Source: Nocardioides turkmenicus
GTDB lineage: Bacteria > Actinomycetota > Actinomycetes > Propionibacteriales > Nocardioidaceae
DNA: 64,000 nucleotides
NCBI RefSeq assembly: GCF_011045035.1
Contig: NZ_JAALAA010000001.1
Location: 310,001-374,000 of the forward strand
Direction: 5' to 3'
The translations under genes and the position numbers were made by a program. Numbering within the stretch: position 1 is the stretch's first letter; each line of letters opens with the position of its first letter. Shown here in pieces: positions 49,426 to 58,257 of the stretch. The notes under the pieces are model-generated. The model saw nothing but the letters and a program-made list of their open reading frames with translations. It searched no databases and was not told where the DNA came from.

Positions 49426-49431
49426 AACCTA
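49426..49431 (-). promoter_or_regulatory. -10 box of the VOC gene
   Basis: TAGGTT, 7 nt, ATG. A weak call based on the recurring spacing. Confidence 0.4.
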
Positions 49432-49447
49432 GGCCGCACCGGGTCTC

Positions 49448-49918
49448 CTAGGCAATCGGATTCGGGCCCGCTGCCACGGCCGCCAGCTTGGCCAGCCCCT
49501 TCTCCATGTCGGGCGCGATCGCCTTCTCCATCGAGTAGAACCTGAGCATCAGCCCCATCACGCCGCCGACCGAGCCGGTGTGGCTCCAGGTGAGCCGCGT
49601 TCCGTCAGCGACCGTCGCCAGGTCGAAGCTGACCGTGCTCCGGCTCTTGAACGGCTTCAGGAACTCCAGTGCCACCTCGATGTGGTCAGGCGTCGACTCG
49701 GTGATCTCCATCGCGCCGGCGCCCGCACGCTTGTTGCCCGACCAGGCGTAGCGCGCGCCGACACCGGACTCCGCGCCCGAGTAGGTGCGCGACATGTCCG
49801 GGTCGAGCTCCTCCCAGGGCGACCAGGCCGGCCACTCGTGGAAGTCGTCGAGCAGCGCGTGCGCCCGCCCGATGTCACACGGCAGCACCGCGGACCTGGA
49901 GACCTCGTAGGTCGTCAT
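49448..49918 (-). CDS. SRPBCC (START-like) family protein
   Basis: A 156-residue helix-grip protein that encloses a hydrophobic ligand. FHEWPAWSPWEELDPDMSRT near residue 26 is the family's opening strand-helix, and the C-terminal long helix (MLRFYSMEKAIAPDMEKGLA) closes the pocket. It is typical of polyketide-cyclase or stress-type SRPBCC proteins without a known substrate. The ATG lies 6 nt after TACTGT, so it is probably leaderless. It lies 30 bp above the VOC gene, in the same direction. Confidence 0.82.
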   Translation of the reverse strand: MTTYEVSRSAVLPCDIGRAHALLDDFHEWPAWSPWEELDPDMSRTYSGAESGVGARYAWSGNKRAGAGAMEITESTPDHIEVALEFLKPFKSRSTVSFDLATVADGTRLTWSHTGSVGGVMGLMLRFYSMEKAIAPDMEKGLAKLAAVAAGPNPIA

Positions 49919-49924
49919 GTGATG

Positions 49925-49930
49925 ACAGTA
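49925..49930 (-). promoter_or_regulatory. -10 box of the SRPBCC gene (leaderless)
   Basis: TACTGT, 6 nt, ATG. Confidence 0.5.
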
Positions 49931-49981
49931 CGCCCGGCTGGACCGCGTCGCGACGATGTGCAGGACGACATGCGGACAGAC

Positions 49982-50494
49982 CTATCCGGAGATGGGGCGG
50001 TTGACGCCGACCGAGCCGTCGATGGACTCCCGGAGGATGTCGGCGTGGCCGGCGTGACGGGTGGCGTCGCTGAGACGGGCGGCCATCACGTTGAAGAGCA
50101 TGACCTTCTCGCCCCACCACGGGACGTAGCCGGGCGCATCGATCGAGAGCTCCTCGATGGTGGCGTCTACGTGTACCCCGACGCGCCGGTAGAGATCGAG
50201 GATGTCCGCCGAGCTCTCGTGCTCCGTCGCCCGGTGGGTGCCGTCCCACCACCCGGCGGTGTCCCACTGCGGGAGGTCGAGCGGCGGCGTACGGTCGAAG
50301 ACCTCGCCGAAGTAGCGCGCGTCGGAGAGGGCGTTGTGCTTGACCAGCCCGAGCAGGTTCGTGCCGGTGGGGGTCATCGGTCGGCGGACGTCGTCATCCG
50401 AGAGCCCCTCGAGCTTCCACACGAGCGCGTCCCGGACGCCTCGGATCTTGTCGTGCAGGTGAGCCTTGGCGAAGTCGTCGATCACGATGCCCAT
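49982..50494 (-). CDS. DinB-family (DUF664) protein
   Basis: A 170-residue four-helix-bundle protein. The three histidines that bind the metal in DinB/YfiT proteins appear as LLGLVKHNALSDARYF (one) and RHAGHADILRE (two). Actinobacterial members include mycothiol- or bacillithiol-dependent transferases, so a thiol-transfer role in detoxification is possible but unproven. There is no clear ribosome site before the ATG. With the SRPBCC and VOC genes it forms a small detoxification-like group in the his region. Confidence 0.82.
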   Translation of the reverse strand: MGIVIDDFAKAHLHDKIRGVRDALVWKLEGLSDDDVRRPMTPTGTNLLGLVKHNALSDARYFGEVFDRTPPLDLPQWDTAGWWDGTHRATEHESSADILDLYRRVGVHVDATIEELSIDAPGYVPWWGEKVMLFNVMAARLSDATRHAGHADILRESIDGSVGVNRPISG

Positions 50495-50513
50495 CTTGCC
50501 GGGCCCGGAAGGG

Positions 50514-50846
50514 TCAGCGGCGGAACAGCAGCGTGTAGACCACCGGTGCGACCAGCACGGACGCGATGGCGGAGAAGATCACCGTGCCGATGTCCTCGGT
50601 GACGAGATAGACGAGCGCGTTGAGGAGCAGCAGGACGACGACCAGGACCCGTACGTTGCGCCGCCGGCGCTCCGCGAGCGCGCTCGCGGGACGGGGCCGG
50701 CGAGCCGGAACCCATCCCAGGAGCCGTTTCCGACGGGCGCGGCGCCCGGCCTCCTTGGCCTCGCGTGCCGCCCGCGCCTCGGCGGCAGCCGCGGCCTGCC
50801 GCTCGCGCTCGGCGCGGGCCCTCGCACGGGCCCCGGTCTGGGCCAC
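50514..50846 (-). CDS. Hypothetical membrane protein inside the his operon
   Basis: A 110-residue protein. The first ~60 residues are an Ala/Arg/Glu-rich helix, probably a basic coiled coil (ARARAERERQAAAAAEARAA); the rest forms two membrane helices (~67-85 and ~90-107). The GTG start lies 1 nt after the hisH stop, so it is co-translated with hisH. I do not recognise a family beyond short actinobacterial membrane proteins near his genes. The low-complexity N-terminus makes homology searches unreliable. Confidence 0.65.
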   Translation of the reverse strand: MAQTGARARARAERERQAAAAAEARAAREAKEAGRRARRKRLLGWVPARRPRPASALAERRRRNVRVLVVVLLLLNALVYLVTEDIGTVIFSAIASVLVAPVVYTLLFRR

Positions 50847-50847
50847 G

Positions 50848-51492
50848 TCAGGCGACCTTCAGCGACTGCACCCAGTTGCGAAGGACCGCGGCGCCGGCGT
50901 CACCGGACTTCTCCGGGTGGAACTGGGTCGCGCTCAGCGGCCCGTTCTCGACGGCGGCCACGAACCGGTCCCCACCGTGCTCGGCCCAGGTGACCAGCGG
51001 AGCGACGGTGCGGTCGTTGGTGACCAGGGTCCAGTCGCGCACGCCGTAGGAGTGCACGAAGTAGAACCGCTCCTTCTCGACGCCCGCGAACAGCGAGGTC
51101 CCCGCAGGGACATCCACCGTGTTCCAGCCCATGTGAGGCACGATCGGCGCCTGGATACGCTCGACGACACCCGGCCACTCGCCACAGCCCTCGGTCTCGA
51201 CGCCGTGCTCGATGCCGGTCTCGAAGAGGATCTGCATGCCGACGCAGATGCCCATGACGGGGCGCCCGCCGGCGAGCCGACGGGCGATGATCCGCTCGCC
51301 GCGGATCGCCCGCAGGCCCTTCATGCAGGCCGCGAATGCGCCCACGCCGGGCACGAGCAGCCCGTCGGCCGCCATCGCGGTGTCGAGGTCGCTGGTCAGC
51401 TCGACCGAGGCACCGGCACGCTCGACGGCACGGACTGCGGAGCGTAGGTTGCCCGACCCATAGTCGAGCACGACGACAGAAGGCGCACTCAC
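50848..51492 (-). CDS. hisH: Imidazole glycerol phosphate synthase, glutaminase subunit
   Basis: A 214-residue class I amidotransferase that supplies ammonia from glutamine to HisF. The nucleophile is in GICVGMQ and the His-Glu pair in [19 protein letters not shown] and [10 protein letters not shown] are family motifs. The ATG overlaps the hisB stop by 4 bp. Its partner hisF is about 3 kb away, beyond the accessory genes. Confidence 0.97.
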   Translation of the reverse strand: MSAPSVVVLDYGSGNLRSAVRAVERAGASVELTSDLDTAMAADGLLVPGVGAFAACMKGLRAIRGERIIARRLAGGRPVMGICVGMQILFETGIEHGVETEGCGEWPGVVERIQAPIVPHMGWNTVDVPAGTSLFAGVEKERFYFVHSYGVRDWTLVTNDRTVAPLVTWAEHGGDRFVAAVENGPLSATQFHPEKSGDAGAAVLRNWVQSLKVA

Positions 51493-52103
51493 AGGGCGCC
51501 CTTCGTCGACGGGATCCCCGTCTCGCGCGGGTCGTAGGCGATCGCGTCGCGGAACGCCCGCGCGAACGCCTTGAACTGCGTCTCCACGATGTGGTGCGGC
51601 TCGCGCCCGGCGAGGACGTTGACGTGCATCGTCAGGTGGGCGTGGTGGGCGATCGAGTCGAAGACGTGCTGGGTCAGCGAGCCGAGGTAGGGCACCCCGG
51701 AGCCGCCGAGCAGCACGTACTGCTGGCCCTCCGGCTCACCGGTGTGGACCGAGTAGGGACGGCCGGAGACGTCCACGACGCAGCGAACGAGCGCCTCGTC
51801 GAGCGGGACGGTGGCGTCGCCGTAGCGGCGGATGCCCTTCTTGTCGCCGAGCGCCTCGCGCAGCGCCTGGCCGAGCACGATCGCGGTGTCCTCGACGGTG
51901 TGGTGGGCGTCGATGTGGACGTCGCCCTCGGAGTGGACGGTCAGGTCGACCAGCGAGTGACGGCCGAACGCGGTCAGCATGTGGTCGTAGAACCCGACGC
52001 CCGTCGAGACATCCACCCGTCCGGTGCCGTCGAGGTCGACCTCGACGACGACCTTCGACTCCGAGGTCTCCCGCTCGATGCGGGCAGTCCTTGCCGAACT
52101 CAT
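51489..52103 (-). CDS. hisB: Imidazoleglycerol-phosphate dehydratase
   Basis: A 204-residue manganese enzyme for the sixth step of histidine synthesis. The two metal-binding repeats are [14 protein letters not shown] and [12 protein letters not shown], and [13 protein letters not shown] comes before the first. It has the monofunctional length, without the phosphatase domain found in enterobacteria. Its ATG overlaps the hisC stop as ATGA, within the hisDCBH operon. Confidence 0.97.
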   Translation of the reverse strand: MSSARTARIERETSESKVVVEVDLDGTGRVDVSTGVGFYDHMLTAFGRHSLVDLTVHSEGDVHIDAHHTVEDTAIVLGQALREALGDKKGIRRYGDATVPLDEALVRCVVDVSGRPYSVHTGEPEGQQYVLLGGSGVPYLGSLTQHVFDSIAHHAHLTMHVNVLAGREPHHIVETQFKAFARAFRDAIAYDPRETGIPSTKGAL

Positions 52104-53200
52104 GCGCGTGCTCCGTTCACATCGGTCAAAGCTTGTCTGAATGCGTTCATCTCGCGGGGCGTGCCGACCGAGACCCGCAGCCAGCCCTCGGGCCCGGTCT
52201 CGCGGATCAGCACCCCGTGGTCGAGCAGCCCCTGCCACACGGCGTGCCGGTCGGCGTAGCGCCCGAAGAGGACGAAGTTGGCGTCCGAGTCGGCCACCTC
52301 CAGGCCCTCCCCGCGCAGCCACTCGACCAGCTCGTCCCGCTCCTGCCGGAGCGCAGCGACGTAGCCCAGCAGCTCCGGCGCGTGCCGCAGCGCAGCGCTC
52401 GCCGCCGCCTGGGTCACCGCGGAGAGGTGGTAGGGCAGGCGTACGACGCGGATCGCGTCACAGATCGCCGGGTCGGCCGCGAGGTATCCGAGCCGCAGCC
52501 CCGCTCCGGCGAACGCCTTCGACATCGTGCGGGTGACGACCAGGTTGCGGTGACGGTCGAGCAGCTCGAGCGCCGAGGGCACCCCGCTGCGCCGGAACTC
52601 GCCGTAGGCCTCGTCGACCACGACGATCCCGTTGTCACCGACCGCCTCGCACAGCGCGGTGACCGCCTCCGGCGGCAGCGCGGTGCCGGTCGGGTTGTTG
52701 GGGCTCGGCAGCAGGACGACGTGGGGCTGGGTCTCCTCGACCAGCGCCCGCGCCTTCTCCAGGTCGATCGCGAAGTCGGTCTCGCGGTGGCCGACGACCC
52801 ACTCGGTGTTGGTGTCGCGGGCGTACTCCGGATACATCGAGTAGGTCGGCGCGAAGCTGATCGCGGTGCGCCCCGGGCCGCCGAAGGCCTGCAGCAGCTG
52901 CAGCATCACCTCGTTGGACCCGTTGGCGGCCCACACCTGCTCCGGCGTGATCTGTGCGTTCGGCACATCCGCGCGCAGGTACGCCGCCAGCCCCTCCCGC
53001 AGCGCGACGAACTCGCGGTCGGGATAGCGGTTGAGGTTGCGCGCCGCCGCGCCGACGCTCGCGGCGATGTCGGCGACCGTCTCGGCGGAGGGCTGGTAGG
53101 GGTTCTCGTTGACGTTGAGCTGCACCGGGACGTCCAGCTGCGGAGCGCCGTAGGGCGCGATCCCGGCGAGCTCTTCCCGGATCGGGGGCCAGGTGGTCAT
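52100..53200 (-). CDS. hisC: Histidinol-phosphate aminotransferase
   Basis: A 366-residue PLP aminotransferase converting imidazole acetol phosphate to histidinol phosphate. [10 protein letters not shown] binds substrate near the start, [13 protein letters not shown] and VVDEAYGEF are fold-type I hallmarks, and the PLP lysine is in [17 protein letters not shown]. The ATG overlaps the hisD stop as ATGA. Confidence 0.97.
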   Translation of the reverse strand: MTTWPPIREELAGIAPYGAPQLDVPVQLNVNENPYQPSAETVADIAASVGAAARNLNRYPDREFVALREGLAAYLRADVPNAQITPEQVWAANGSNEVMLQLLQAFGGPGRTAISFAPTYSMYPEYARDTNTEWVVGHRETDFAIDLEKARALVEETQPHVVLLPSPNNPTGTALPPEAVTALCEAVGDNGIVVVDEAYGEFRRSGVPSALELLDRHRNLVVTRTMSKAFAGAGLRLGYLAADPAICDAIRVVRLPYHLSAVTQAAASAALRHAPELLGYVAALRQERDELVEWLRGEGLEVADSDANFVLFGRYADRHAVWQGLLDHGVLIRETGPEGWLRVSVGTPREMNAFRQALTDVNGARA

Positions 53201-54495
53201 GAGAACCTCACCGACACGGCGGCGCCGTGTCCCGGCAGGTCCTCGGCCTCGGCGAGCGTGACCACGTGGTCCTTGACCGCCGCCAGCCCCTCGCGGGAGT
53301 AGTCGACGACGTGGACCGACTTGGTGAAGGCCCGCACCGAGAGGCCCGAGGAGTGGCAGGCGCAGCCGCCGGTGGGCAGCACGTGGTTGGACCCGGCGCA
53401 GTAGTCACCCAGCGACACCGGCGCGAACGGGCCAACGAAGATCGCCCCCGCGTTGCGGATCCGCCCGGCCACCGTCAGCGCGTCGGCGGTGTGGATCTCG
53501 AGGTGCTCGGCGGCGTAGGCGTTCACGACGTCGACACCCTGGTCGACGTCGTCGACGAGCACGATGCCGGACTGGGCGCCGCTCAGCGACGTACGGATCC
53601 GCTCGACGTGCTTGGTGGCCGCGACCTGCTTCTCGAGCTCGGCCTCGACGTCGGCGGCGAGCGTCTCGGAGTCGGTGACCAGCACGGAGGCGGCCAGCGG
53701 GTCGTGCTCGGCCTGGGAGATCAGGTCGGCGGCGACGTAGGCGGCCTCGGCGGTCTCGTCGGCGAGGATCGCGATCTCGGTCGGACCGGCCTCGGAGTCG
53801 ATCCCGACCTGGCCCTTGAGCAGGCGCTTCGCGGTGACGACGTAGATGTTGCCGGGTCCGGTGACCATGTCGACGCGCTCGCACGGGTCGACCCCGTAGG
53901 CGAACATCGCGATCGCCTGGGCGCCACCGACGGCGTAGACCTCGTCCACCCCCAGCAGCGCGCACGCGGCCAGGATCGTCGGCTGCGGCAGTCCGCCGAA
54001 CTCCTTCTGGGGCGGGGAGGCCAGCGCGATCGAGGGCACCCCGGCGACCTGGGCCGGGACGACGTTCATCAGCACCGAGGAGACCAGCGGAGCCAGGCCG
54101 CCGGGCACGTAGAGCCCCACGCGTCCCACCGGCACCTTGCGGTGGGTCACCCGGGCGCCGGGCGCCAGATCGGTGACCGCGTCCTGCTCGAGCTCGGCGG
54201 TGCAGGTCGCCCGGAGGCGGGCGATCGACTCCTCCAGCCCGGCACGGATGTCGGGGTCCAGCTCGTCGAGAGCCTGGGTCAGCGCGGCCGCCGGGACCCG
54301 GATGTCGTCGACGCGTATGCCGTCGAACTTCTCGGAGAACTCGGCGATCGCCTCCTGTCCGCGCTCGCGGACGGCGTCGATGATCGGCTGCACCGCATGA
54401 GTGGCCGCCTCGATGTCGAACTCGGCGCGCGGCACGGCGGCGCGGTAGTCGACGGTGCCTCGGTCGGCACCCCTCAGGTCGATGCGGCGGATCAT
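53197..54495 (-). CDS. hisD: Histidinol dehydrogenase
   Basis: A 432-residue zinc, NAD-dependent enzyme that oxidises histidinol to histidine in two steps. [41 protein letters not shown] and [12 protein letters not shown] are family segments; the last contains zinc and base residues. The ATG lies 6 nt after TAGACT, so the hisDCBH message is probably leaderless. It is the first gene of the operon. Confidence 0.97.
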   Translation of the reverse strand: MIRRIDLRGADRGTVDYRAAVPRAEFDIEAATHAVQPIIDAVRERGQEAIAEFSEKFDGIRVDDIRVPAAALTQALDELDPDIRAGLEESIARLRATCTAELEQDAVTDLAPGARVTHRKVPVGRVGLYVPGGLAPLVSSVLMNVVPAQVAGVPSIALASPPQKEFGGLPQPTILAACALLGVDEVYAVGGAQAIAMFAYGVDPCERVDMVTGPGNIYVVTAKRLLKGQVGIDSEAGPTEIAILADETAEAAYVAADLISQAEHDPLAASVLVTDSETLAADVEAELEKQVAATKHVERIRTSLSGAQSGIVLVDDVDQGVDVVNAYAAEHLEIHTADALTVAGRIRNAGAIFVGPFAPVSLGDYCAGSNHVLPTGGCACHSSGLSVRAFTKSVHVVDYSREGLAAVKDHVVTLAEAEDLPGHGAAVSVRFS

Positions 54496-54501
54496 GCCTC
54501 A

Positions 54502-54507
54502 AGTCTA
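54502..54507 (-). promoter_or_regulatory. -10 box of hisDCBH (leaderless)
   Basis: TAGACT, 6 nt, ATG; the closest match here to the consensus actinobacterial -10 box. Confidence 0.6.
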
Positions 54508-54577
54508 CGAGTCGGCAGGCCCCTGAGCCGATCTGCCGACGCCACGTGGACGCGGCCGAGAGACGCATACGGCACCC

Positions 54578-54597
54578 GGATCCGGGTACCCGGATCC
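54578..54597. promoter_or_regulatory. 20-bp perfect palindrome, candidate operator
   Basis: GGATCCGGGTACCCGGATCC reads the same on both strands. It also contains the direct repeat ACCCGGATCC at 54574 and 54588, 14 bp apart. It lies 26 bp before the start codon of the following membrane protein gene, where a repressor could block transcription. Confidence 0.55.
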
Positions 54598-54622
54598 ACT
54601 GACCCACCTAAGGAGGATCGTC

Positions 54623-55378
54623 ATGGCACGCCCTGGACTTTTCCACCGACAAGACAAGCATGCCGACGAGAACCACCCCGAGACCGACGTGAACCACGCC
54701 GAGACGCGTGATCCCTATCCCGGCGGTCCCGCTGTCGTCGGCCACGACGACAACGTCGAGCGCCCGCACCGGGCCACCAGCGAGGTGAGCAACCTGCACG
54801 AGGGGGACCGCGTCGAGCACTACCGTCACACGGAGGATGGCCGCCGCGCCGCTCTCCACGACACCTACGGAGGCATCAACTGGGGAGCCTGCTTCTTCGG
54901 CTGGCTCGTCGCGGTCGGTGTCACCTTCCTGCTCGGGGCGATCATCAGCGCCGTCGCCTCCGCGATCGGCTCCGACCAGAACTGGACGCGGGCAGACCTG
55001 CAGTCGATGGCTGACTCGGTCGGGATCGCGGCCGCGATCACGCTCGCCGTGGTGATGTTCATCGGCTACTTCGCCGGCGGGTACGTCGCCGCCCGGATGT
55101 CCCGATTCGACGCCCGCCGTCAGGGCCTCGGCGTCTGGATCGTGGCCATCGTGGTGATGATCATCGCCGCCGTGGCCGGCGCGCTGTTCGGCTCGAACTA
55201 CAACATCATGCAGCAGGTCGACCTGCCCAACGTGGGGCTGAGCACCGATCAGCTCGGCTGGGGTGCGGTGATCACCGCTGTCGTACTCCTGGCCGTCATG
55301 CTCGTCGGGGCGCTCCTCGGCGCCGCCACGGGCCAGCGCTACCACACCAAGATCGACCGGGCCGCGTACGAGGACTGA
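54623..55378 (+). CDS. Hypothetical four-helix membrane protein
   Basis: A 251-residue protein. Residues ~1-85 are polar and rich in His, Asp, Glu and Arg (HRQDKHADENHPETDVNHAE), perhaps metal-binding or disordered. Four hydrophobic helices follow (about 87-112, 130-155, 170-190, 210-235), with GGYVAARMSRFDARRQG between the second and third. AAGGAGG lies 8 nt before the ATG, one of the strongest ribosome sites here, which suggests high expression under some condition. A 20-bp palindrome upstream may control it. Family not recognised; the helix layout resembles actinobacterial stress-type membrane proteins of unknown function. Confidence 0.75.
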   Translation: MARPGLFHRQDKHADENHPETDVNHAETRDPYPGGPAVVGHDDNVERPHRATSEVSNLHEGDRVEHYRHTEDGRRAALHDTYGGINWGACFFGWLVAVGVTFLLGAIISAVASAIGSDQNWTRADLQSMADSVGIAAAITLAVVMFIGYFAGGYVAARMSRFDARRQGLGVWIVAIVVMIIAAVAGALFGSNYNIMQQVDLPNVGLSTDQLGWGAVITAVVLLAVMLVGALLGAATGQRYHTKIDRAAYED

Positions 55379-55432
55379 CCCAGATCCAGAGACACGGGCA
55401 GGGGTCCGCGGGCGGATACGCCTGCGGACCCC

Positions 55433-55438
55433 TAGGTT
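55433..55438 (+). promoter_or_regulatory. -10 box of the LON-domain gene (leaderless)
   Basis: TAGGTT, 6 nt, GTG. Confidence 0.6.
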
Positions 55439-55444
55439 GGTCCC

Positions 55445-56107
55445 GTGAATGAGCGACTCCCGATGTTCCCGCTCAATGCGGTCCTGTTCCCCGGCGTGAC
55501 GCTGCCGCTGCGGGTCTTCGAGGACCGCTACCGCGCCATGGTGCACCACCTGCTCCGCCAGGAAGAGGAGGAGCGCCACTTCGGCTCGGTGGCGATCCGC
55601 GAGGGCTACGAGGTCGGCGAGACCGGCGCCCAGTCGCTCTACCGCGTCGGCGTGAAGCTGCTGATCACGGAGGTGGAGCAGCACAAGGACGGCTCCTTCG
55701 ACCTCGAGGTGCTGGCCGTCGACCGCATCCGGATGGACAGCCTGGTCAGCTCGGGCGACTTCCCCGTCGCCGACGTCGAGGAGCTCCCCGAGGTGCAGGT
55801 CACCGTCCCGCAGACGGTCGTGGACACCGCCCGGGCGACCTTCACCGCCTACCGGGCAGCGCTGCTGGAGTTCCGCGAGGACCCGTTCACCGGCTCGCTC
55901 CCGAAGGACCCCGAGTTCCTCTCCTGGACCATCTCGGCCACCACTCCCCTGCCCATGCCCGACCGGCAGGCGCTTCTGGAGGCACCCGACGCCGCCGTAC
56001 GTCTCGGCATGGCGACCGACCTGCTCCGTGCCGAGCTCAGGGCGATGAACGTCATCCCCTCGCTGCCCGCGACCGAGGTCGCCCGCACGAAGTGGTCACC
56101 CAACTGA
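55445..56107 (+). CDS. LON substrate-binding-domain protein
   Basis: A 220-residue protein that is only the N-terminal domain of Lon protease, without AAA+ or peptidase parts. LPMFPLNAVLFPGVTLPLRVFEDRYRAM is the family start, and VGVKLLITEVEQHKDGSFDLEV the central sheet. Stand-alone LON-domain proteins are widespread and may bind unfolded proteins or regulate Lon. The GTG lies 6 nt after TAGGTT. Its stop overlaps the YbaK start (TGATG), so the two are co-translated. Confidence 0.88.
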   Translation: MNERLPMFPLNAVLFPGVTLPLRVFEDRYRAMVHHLLRQEEEERHFGSVAIREGYEVGETGAQSLYRVGVKLLITEVEQHKDGSFDLEVLAVDRIRMDSLVSSGDFPVADVEELPEVQVTVPQTVVDTARATFTAYRAALLEFREDPFTGSLPKDPEFLSWTISATTPLPMPDRQALLEAPDAAVRLGMATDLLRAELRAMNVIPSLPATEVARTKWSPN

Positions 56108-56598
56108 TGGCGAAGAAGAAACGAGCCGGCGGCGGCACGCCGGCGACCGTCGCCCTCACCCGGGCCGGCATCGACTACACCCTCCATCCCTACGAGCACG
56201 ACCCGCGTGCCGAGTCCTACGGCCTGGAGGCCGCCGAGGCACTCGGCGTCGAGCCCGCGCGGGTCTTCAAGACCCTGATGGCCTCCCTCGACGGGAAGCT
56301 GGTCGTCGGCATCGTCCCCGTAACCGGCCAGCTCGACCTCAAGGCGCTCGCCCGTGCGCTGGGCGGCTCGAAGGCGCAGATGGCCGAGGTCGCCGCGGCC
56401 GAGCGCGCGACCGGGTACGTCGCCGGCGGGATCTCACCGGTCGGCCAGAAGCGTCCGCACCCGACCGTCGTGGACGAGTCCGCGGCGGCATACGAGACGG
56501 TCTATGTCTCCGGCGGACGGCGGGGCCTCGACATCGAGCTCTCCCCCAGCGACCTGGTCGAGGTCACCGGCGCCACCACCGCTCCCATCGCCAGATAG
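56107..56598 (+). CDS. ybaK: Cys-tRNA(Pro)/Cys-tRNA(Cys) deacylase YbaK
   Basis: A 163-residue editing enzyme that hydrolyses mischarged Cys-tRNA(Pro). ALTRAGIDYTLHPYEHDP, VFKTLMASLDGKLVVGIVPV (with the Lys needed for activity), KALGGSKAQMAEVAAAERATGYVAGGISPVGQKR (split here as KAQMAEVAAAERATGY and GGISPVGQKR) and ETVYVSGGRRGLDIELSP match the family. The ATG at 56107 overlaps the preceding stop; an in-frame GTG 15 bp upstream is less likely. The gene ends at a perfect palindrome. Confidence 0.93.
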   Translation: MAKKKRAGGGTPATVALTRAGIDYTLHPYEHDPRAESYGLEAAEALGVEPARVFKTLMASLDGKLVVGIVPVTGQLDLKALARALGGSKAQMAEVAAAERATGYVAGGISPVGQKRPHPTVVDESAAAYETVYVSGGRRGLDIELSPSDLVEVTGATTAPIAR

Positions 56599-56609
56599 GC
56601 GGAACGACT

Positions 56610-56641
56610 CCGAGTCGGCTCGTCATGACGAGCCGACTCGG
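56610..56641. terminator. Bidirectional palindromic terminator
   Basis: A perfect 32-bp palindrome (arms CCGAGTCGGCTCGTCA) between converging ybaK and the DUF3352 gene. Confidence 0.85.
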
Positions 56642-56648
56642 CGTGGGG

Positions 56649-58166
56649 TCAGTCGACGGTGATGCGGGCCAGGGCTCGCGAGGTGTCGCCGTCGAGGTAG
56701 GCGCTGAAGCCGAGCTGGCCGAGCGCCTCGATGTCGTCGGCGACCTCGGGGGCCTCGGTGGTGACCACCTCGTCGAGACCGTCGAAGCCGACGTAGACCA
56801 CCGCGGAGGCGTCATCGGCGTTCGGGACCGCATTCTTGAACTTCTCGGTGCCCGCCAGGCCACCGTCGGCGAGCAGGTCGGTGCCATAGTCGCCGACGCC
56901 GACCGTGGTCACATCACCCTCGCTGTCGACGCTGACCATGCCCTGGGCGCCGAAGCCCTTGGTCAGATCGCCCACGAGCTTCTCGACGCCCGCGGCGTCG
57001 GCTCCGTCGAGCTTGAGCCCGACCTGCAGCCCGTCCGGGGCACCCAGATCCAGCTCGCCGAGGGCGAGCGCGAAGCTGTCACCGAGAACCTTCTCCAGGT
57101 CCCCCGGCGCCATCCCGAGCATCTGGGTGAACTGGTCCTCGACGCCGCTCCCCGCCAGACCGGCAGAGAGCCAGCCATCGGCGGGGTTGGCGGCGATGAC
57201 GGCGGTGGTGTCCTTCGGGAGGGTGCCGGCGACGGTGCCCGCCTCCGCTCCCTTGGCCTGCTCGGTCACCGTCGAGGCGCCCTCGAGCTCGAACGCACCC
57301 TCCACCGCGCGGACGGTGAGCGCCGCGCCGTCGAAGTCCTTCATCGCCGTGCCGAACGCCTCGGCCAGCTCCTCCGGGTCCGGCACCGGGGCCGCCCCGG
57401 CCATCGGGTTCTCCGCGAGGTCACCGCCCGCGTCGTCGAACGCACCGCTCGCGGCCGCGTCGGCCAGCACCTCGGGCAGCTTCTCGGAGACGTACGCCGT
57501 CACGAACCCGGTTCCGCCGACGTCACCGGTCCACTTCTCGAAGCCGGCGTCGTCGGCCAGGGTGCCCTTCTCGGCGGCCTTCTCGATCGCGGCGAGAGCC
57601 TGGTCGGTCTCCGCCACGAGCGCCCAGCCGTCGGAGACCGACCAGGCGGCTTCCGCACCGGCGCACTCGGCGACCTCGGGCAGGCCCTTCTCGGCCTCGG
57701 ATTCGTCGGTGACCTGGAGTGCGAAGGCGAGCGCGGGCACATCCCCGTTCTCGACGGCTCCGAACGCTGCCTTGTAGCCGAGCCACGGCTCGAGGTCGCG
57801 GGCGAAGTCGAGCTCGTCACAGGCCTTCGCGAGCAGCGACTCCCGCGGGTCGTCGCCCTCCTTCAGGCCGAGCTCCCTCTCGAGAGAGGGCAGCTTGCGC
57901 AGGAGCGGCACGGCGTCCTTCGCCTCGGTGAGGTCGACCTCGGTGTAGACGACGGTCGAGACGGGGAACGCCTCCGCCGGCGAGCCACCGGCCTTGCTCA
58001 GCGCCACCGCCGCCACGGTGCCGGCACCGGCCAGGACGGCCACGCCGAGAAGGGCTCCGGCTCCGATGATCAGCGGCTTCTTGCTCTTTCCGGCAGGGGC
58101 TTCGCCGAGCTCGAGGATCTCTGCCGCCGGCTCAGACGGCGTCTGGCCGGGTGTTGTTTCGGACAT
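56649..58166 (-). CDS. DUF3352 membrane-anchored protein
   Basis: A 505-residue protein: a cytoplasmic N-terminus of ~30 residues, one membrane helix (KPLIIGAGALLGVAVLAGAG, ~32-57), then a large extracytoplasmic domain rich in Ala, Asp, Glu and Gly. The pattern VVYTEVDLTEAKDAVPLLRKL and VGLKLDGADAAGVEKLVGDL matches DUF3352 proteins of actinobacteria. No catalytic motif is visible. GGAAG precedes the ATG. Function unknown; an envelope role is likely from its topology only. Confidence 0.82.
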   Translation of the reverse strand: MSETTPGQTPSEPAAEILELGEAPAGKSKKPLIIGAGALLGVAVLAGAGTVAAVALSKAGGSPAEAFPVSTVVYTEVDLTEAKDAVPLLRKLPSLERELGLKEGDDPRESLLAKACDELDFARDLEPWLGYKAAFGAVENGDVPALAFALQVTDESEAEKGLPEVAECAGAEAAWSVSDGWALVAETDQALAAIEKAAEKGTLADDAGFEKWTGDVGGTGFVTAYVSEKLPEVLADAAASGAFDDAGGDLAENPMAGAAPVPDPEELAEAFGTAMKDFDGAALTVRAVEGAFELEGASTVTEQAKGAEAGTVAGTLPKDTTAVIAANPADGWLSAGLAGSGVEDQFTQMLGMAPGDLEKVLGDSFALALGELDLGAPDGLQVGLKLDGADAAGVEKLVGDLTKGFGAQGMVSVDSEGDVTTVGVGDYGTDLLADGGLAGTEKFKNAVPNADDASAVVYVGFDGLDEVVTTEAPEVADDIEALGQLGFSAYLDGDTSRALARITVD

Positions 58167-58234
58167 CAGTCACTTCCAGGTTCTGTCGGCCGGCACCGAT
58201 GCCGACCGTCCAACCTGGCGAATCTACGTCCGAA

Positions 58235-58252
58235 GGCGGAGCGCTGTCCGCC
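58235..58252 (-). terminator. Possible terminator of the 204-residue membrane gene
   Basis: A 6-bp stem (GGCGGA/TCCGCC, 6-nt loop) starts 5 bp past the stop codon. Weak. Confidence 0.35.
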
Positions 58253-58257
58253 GAATT

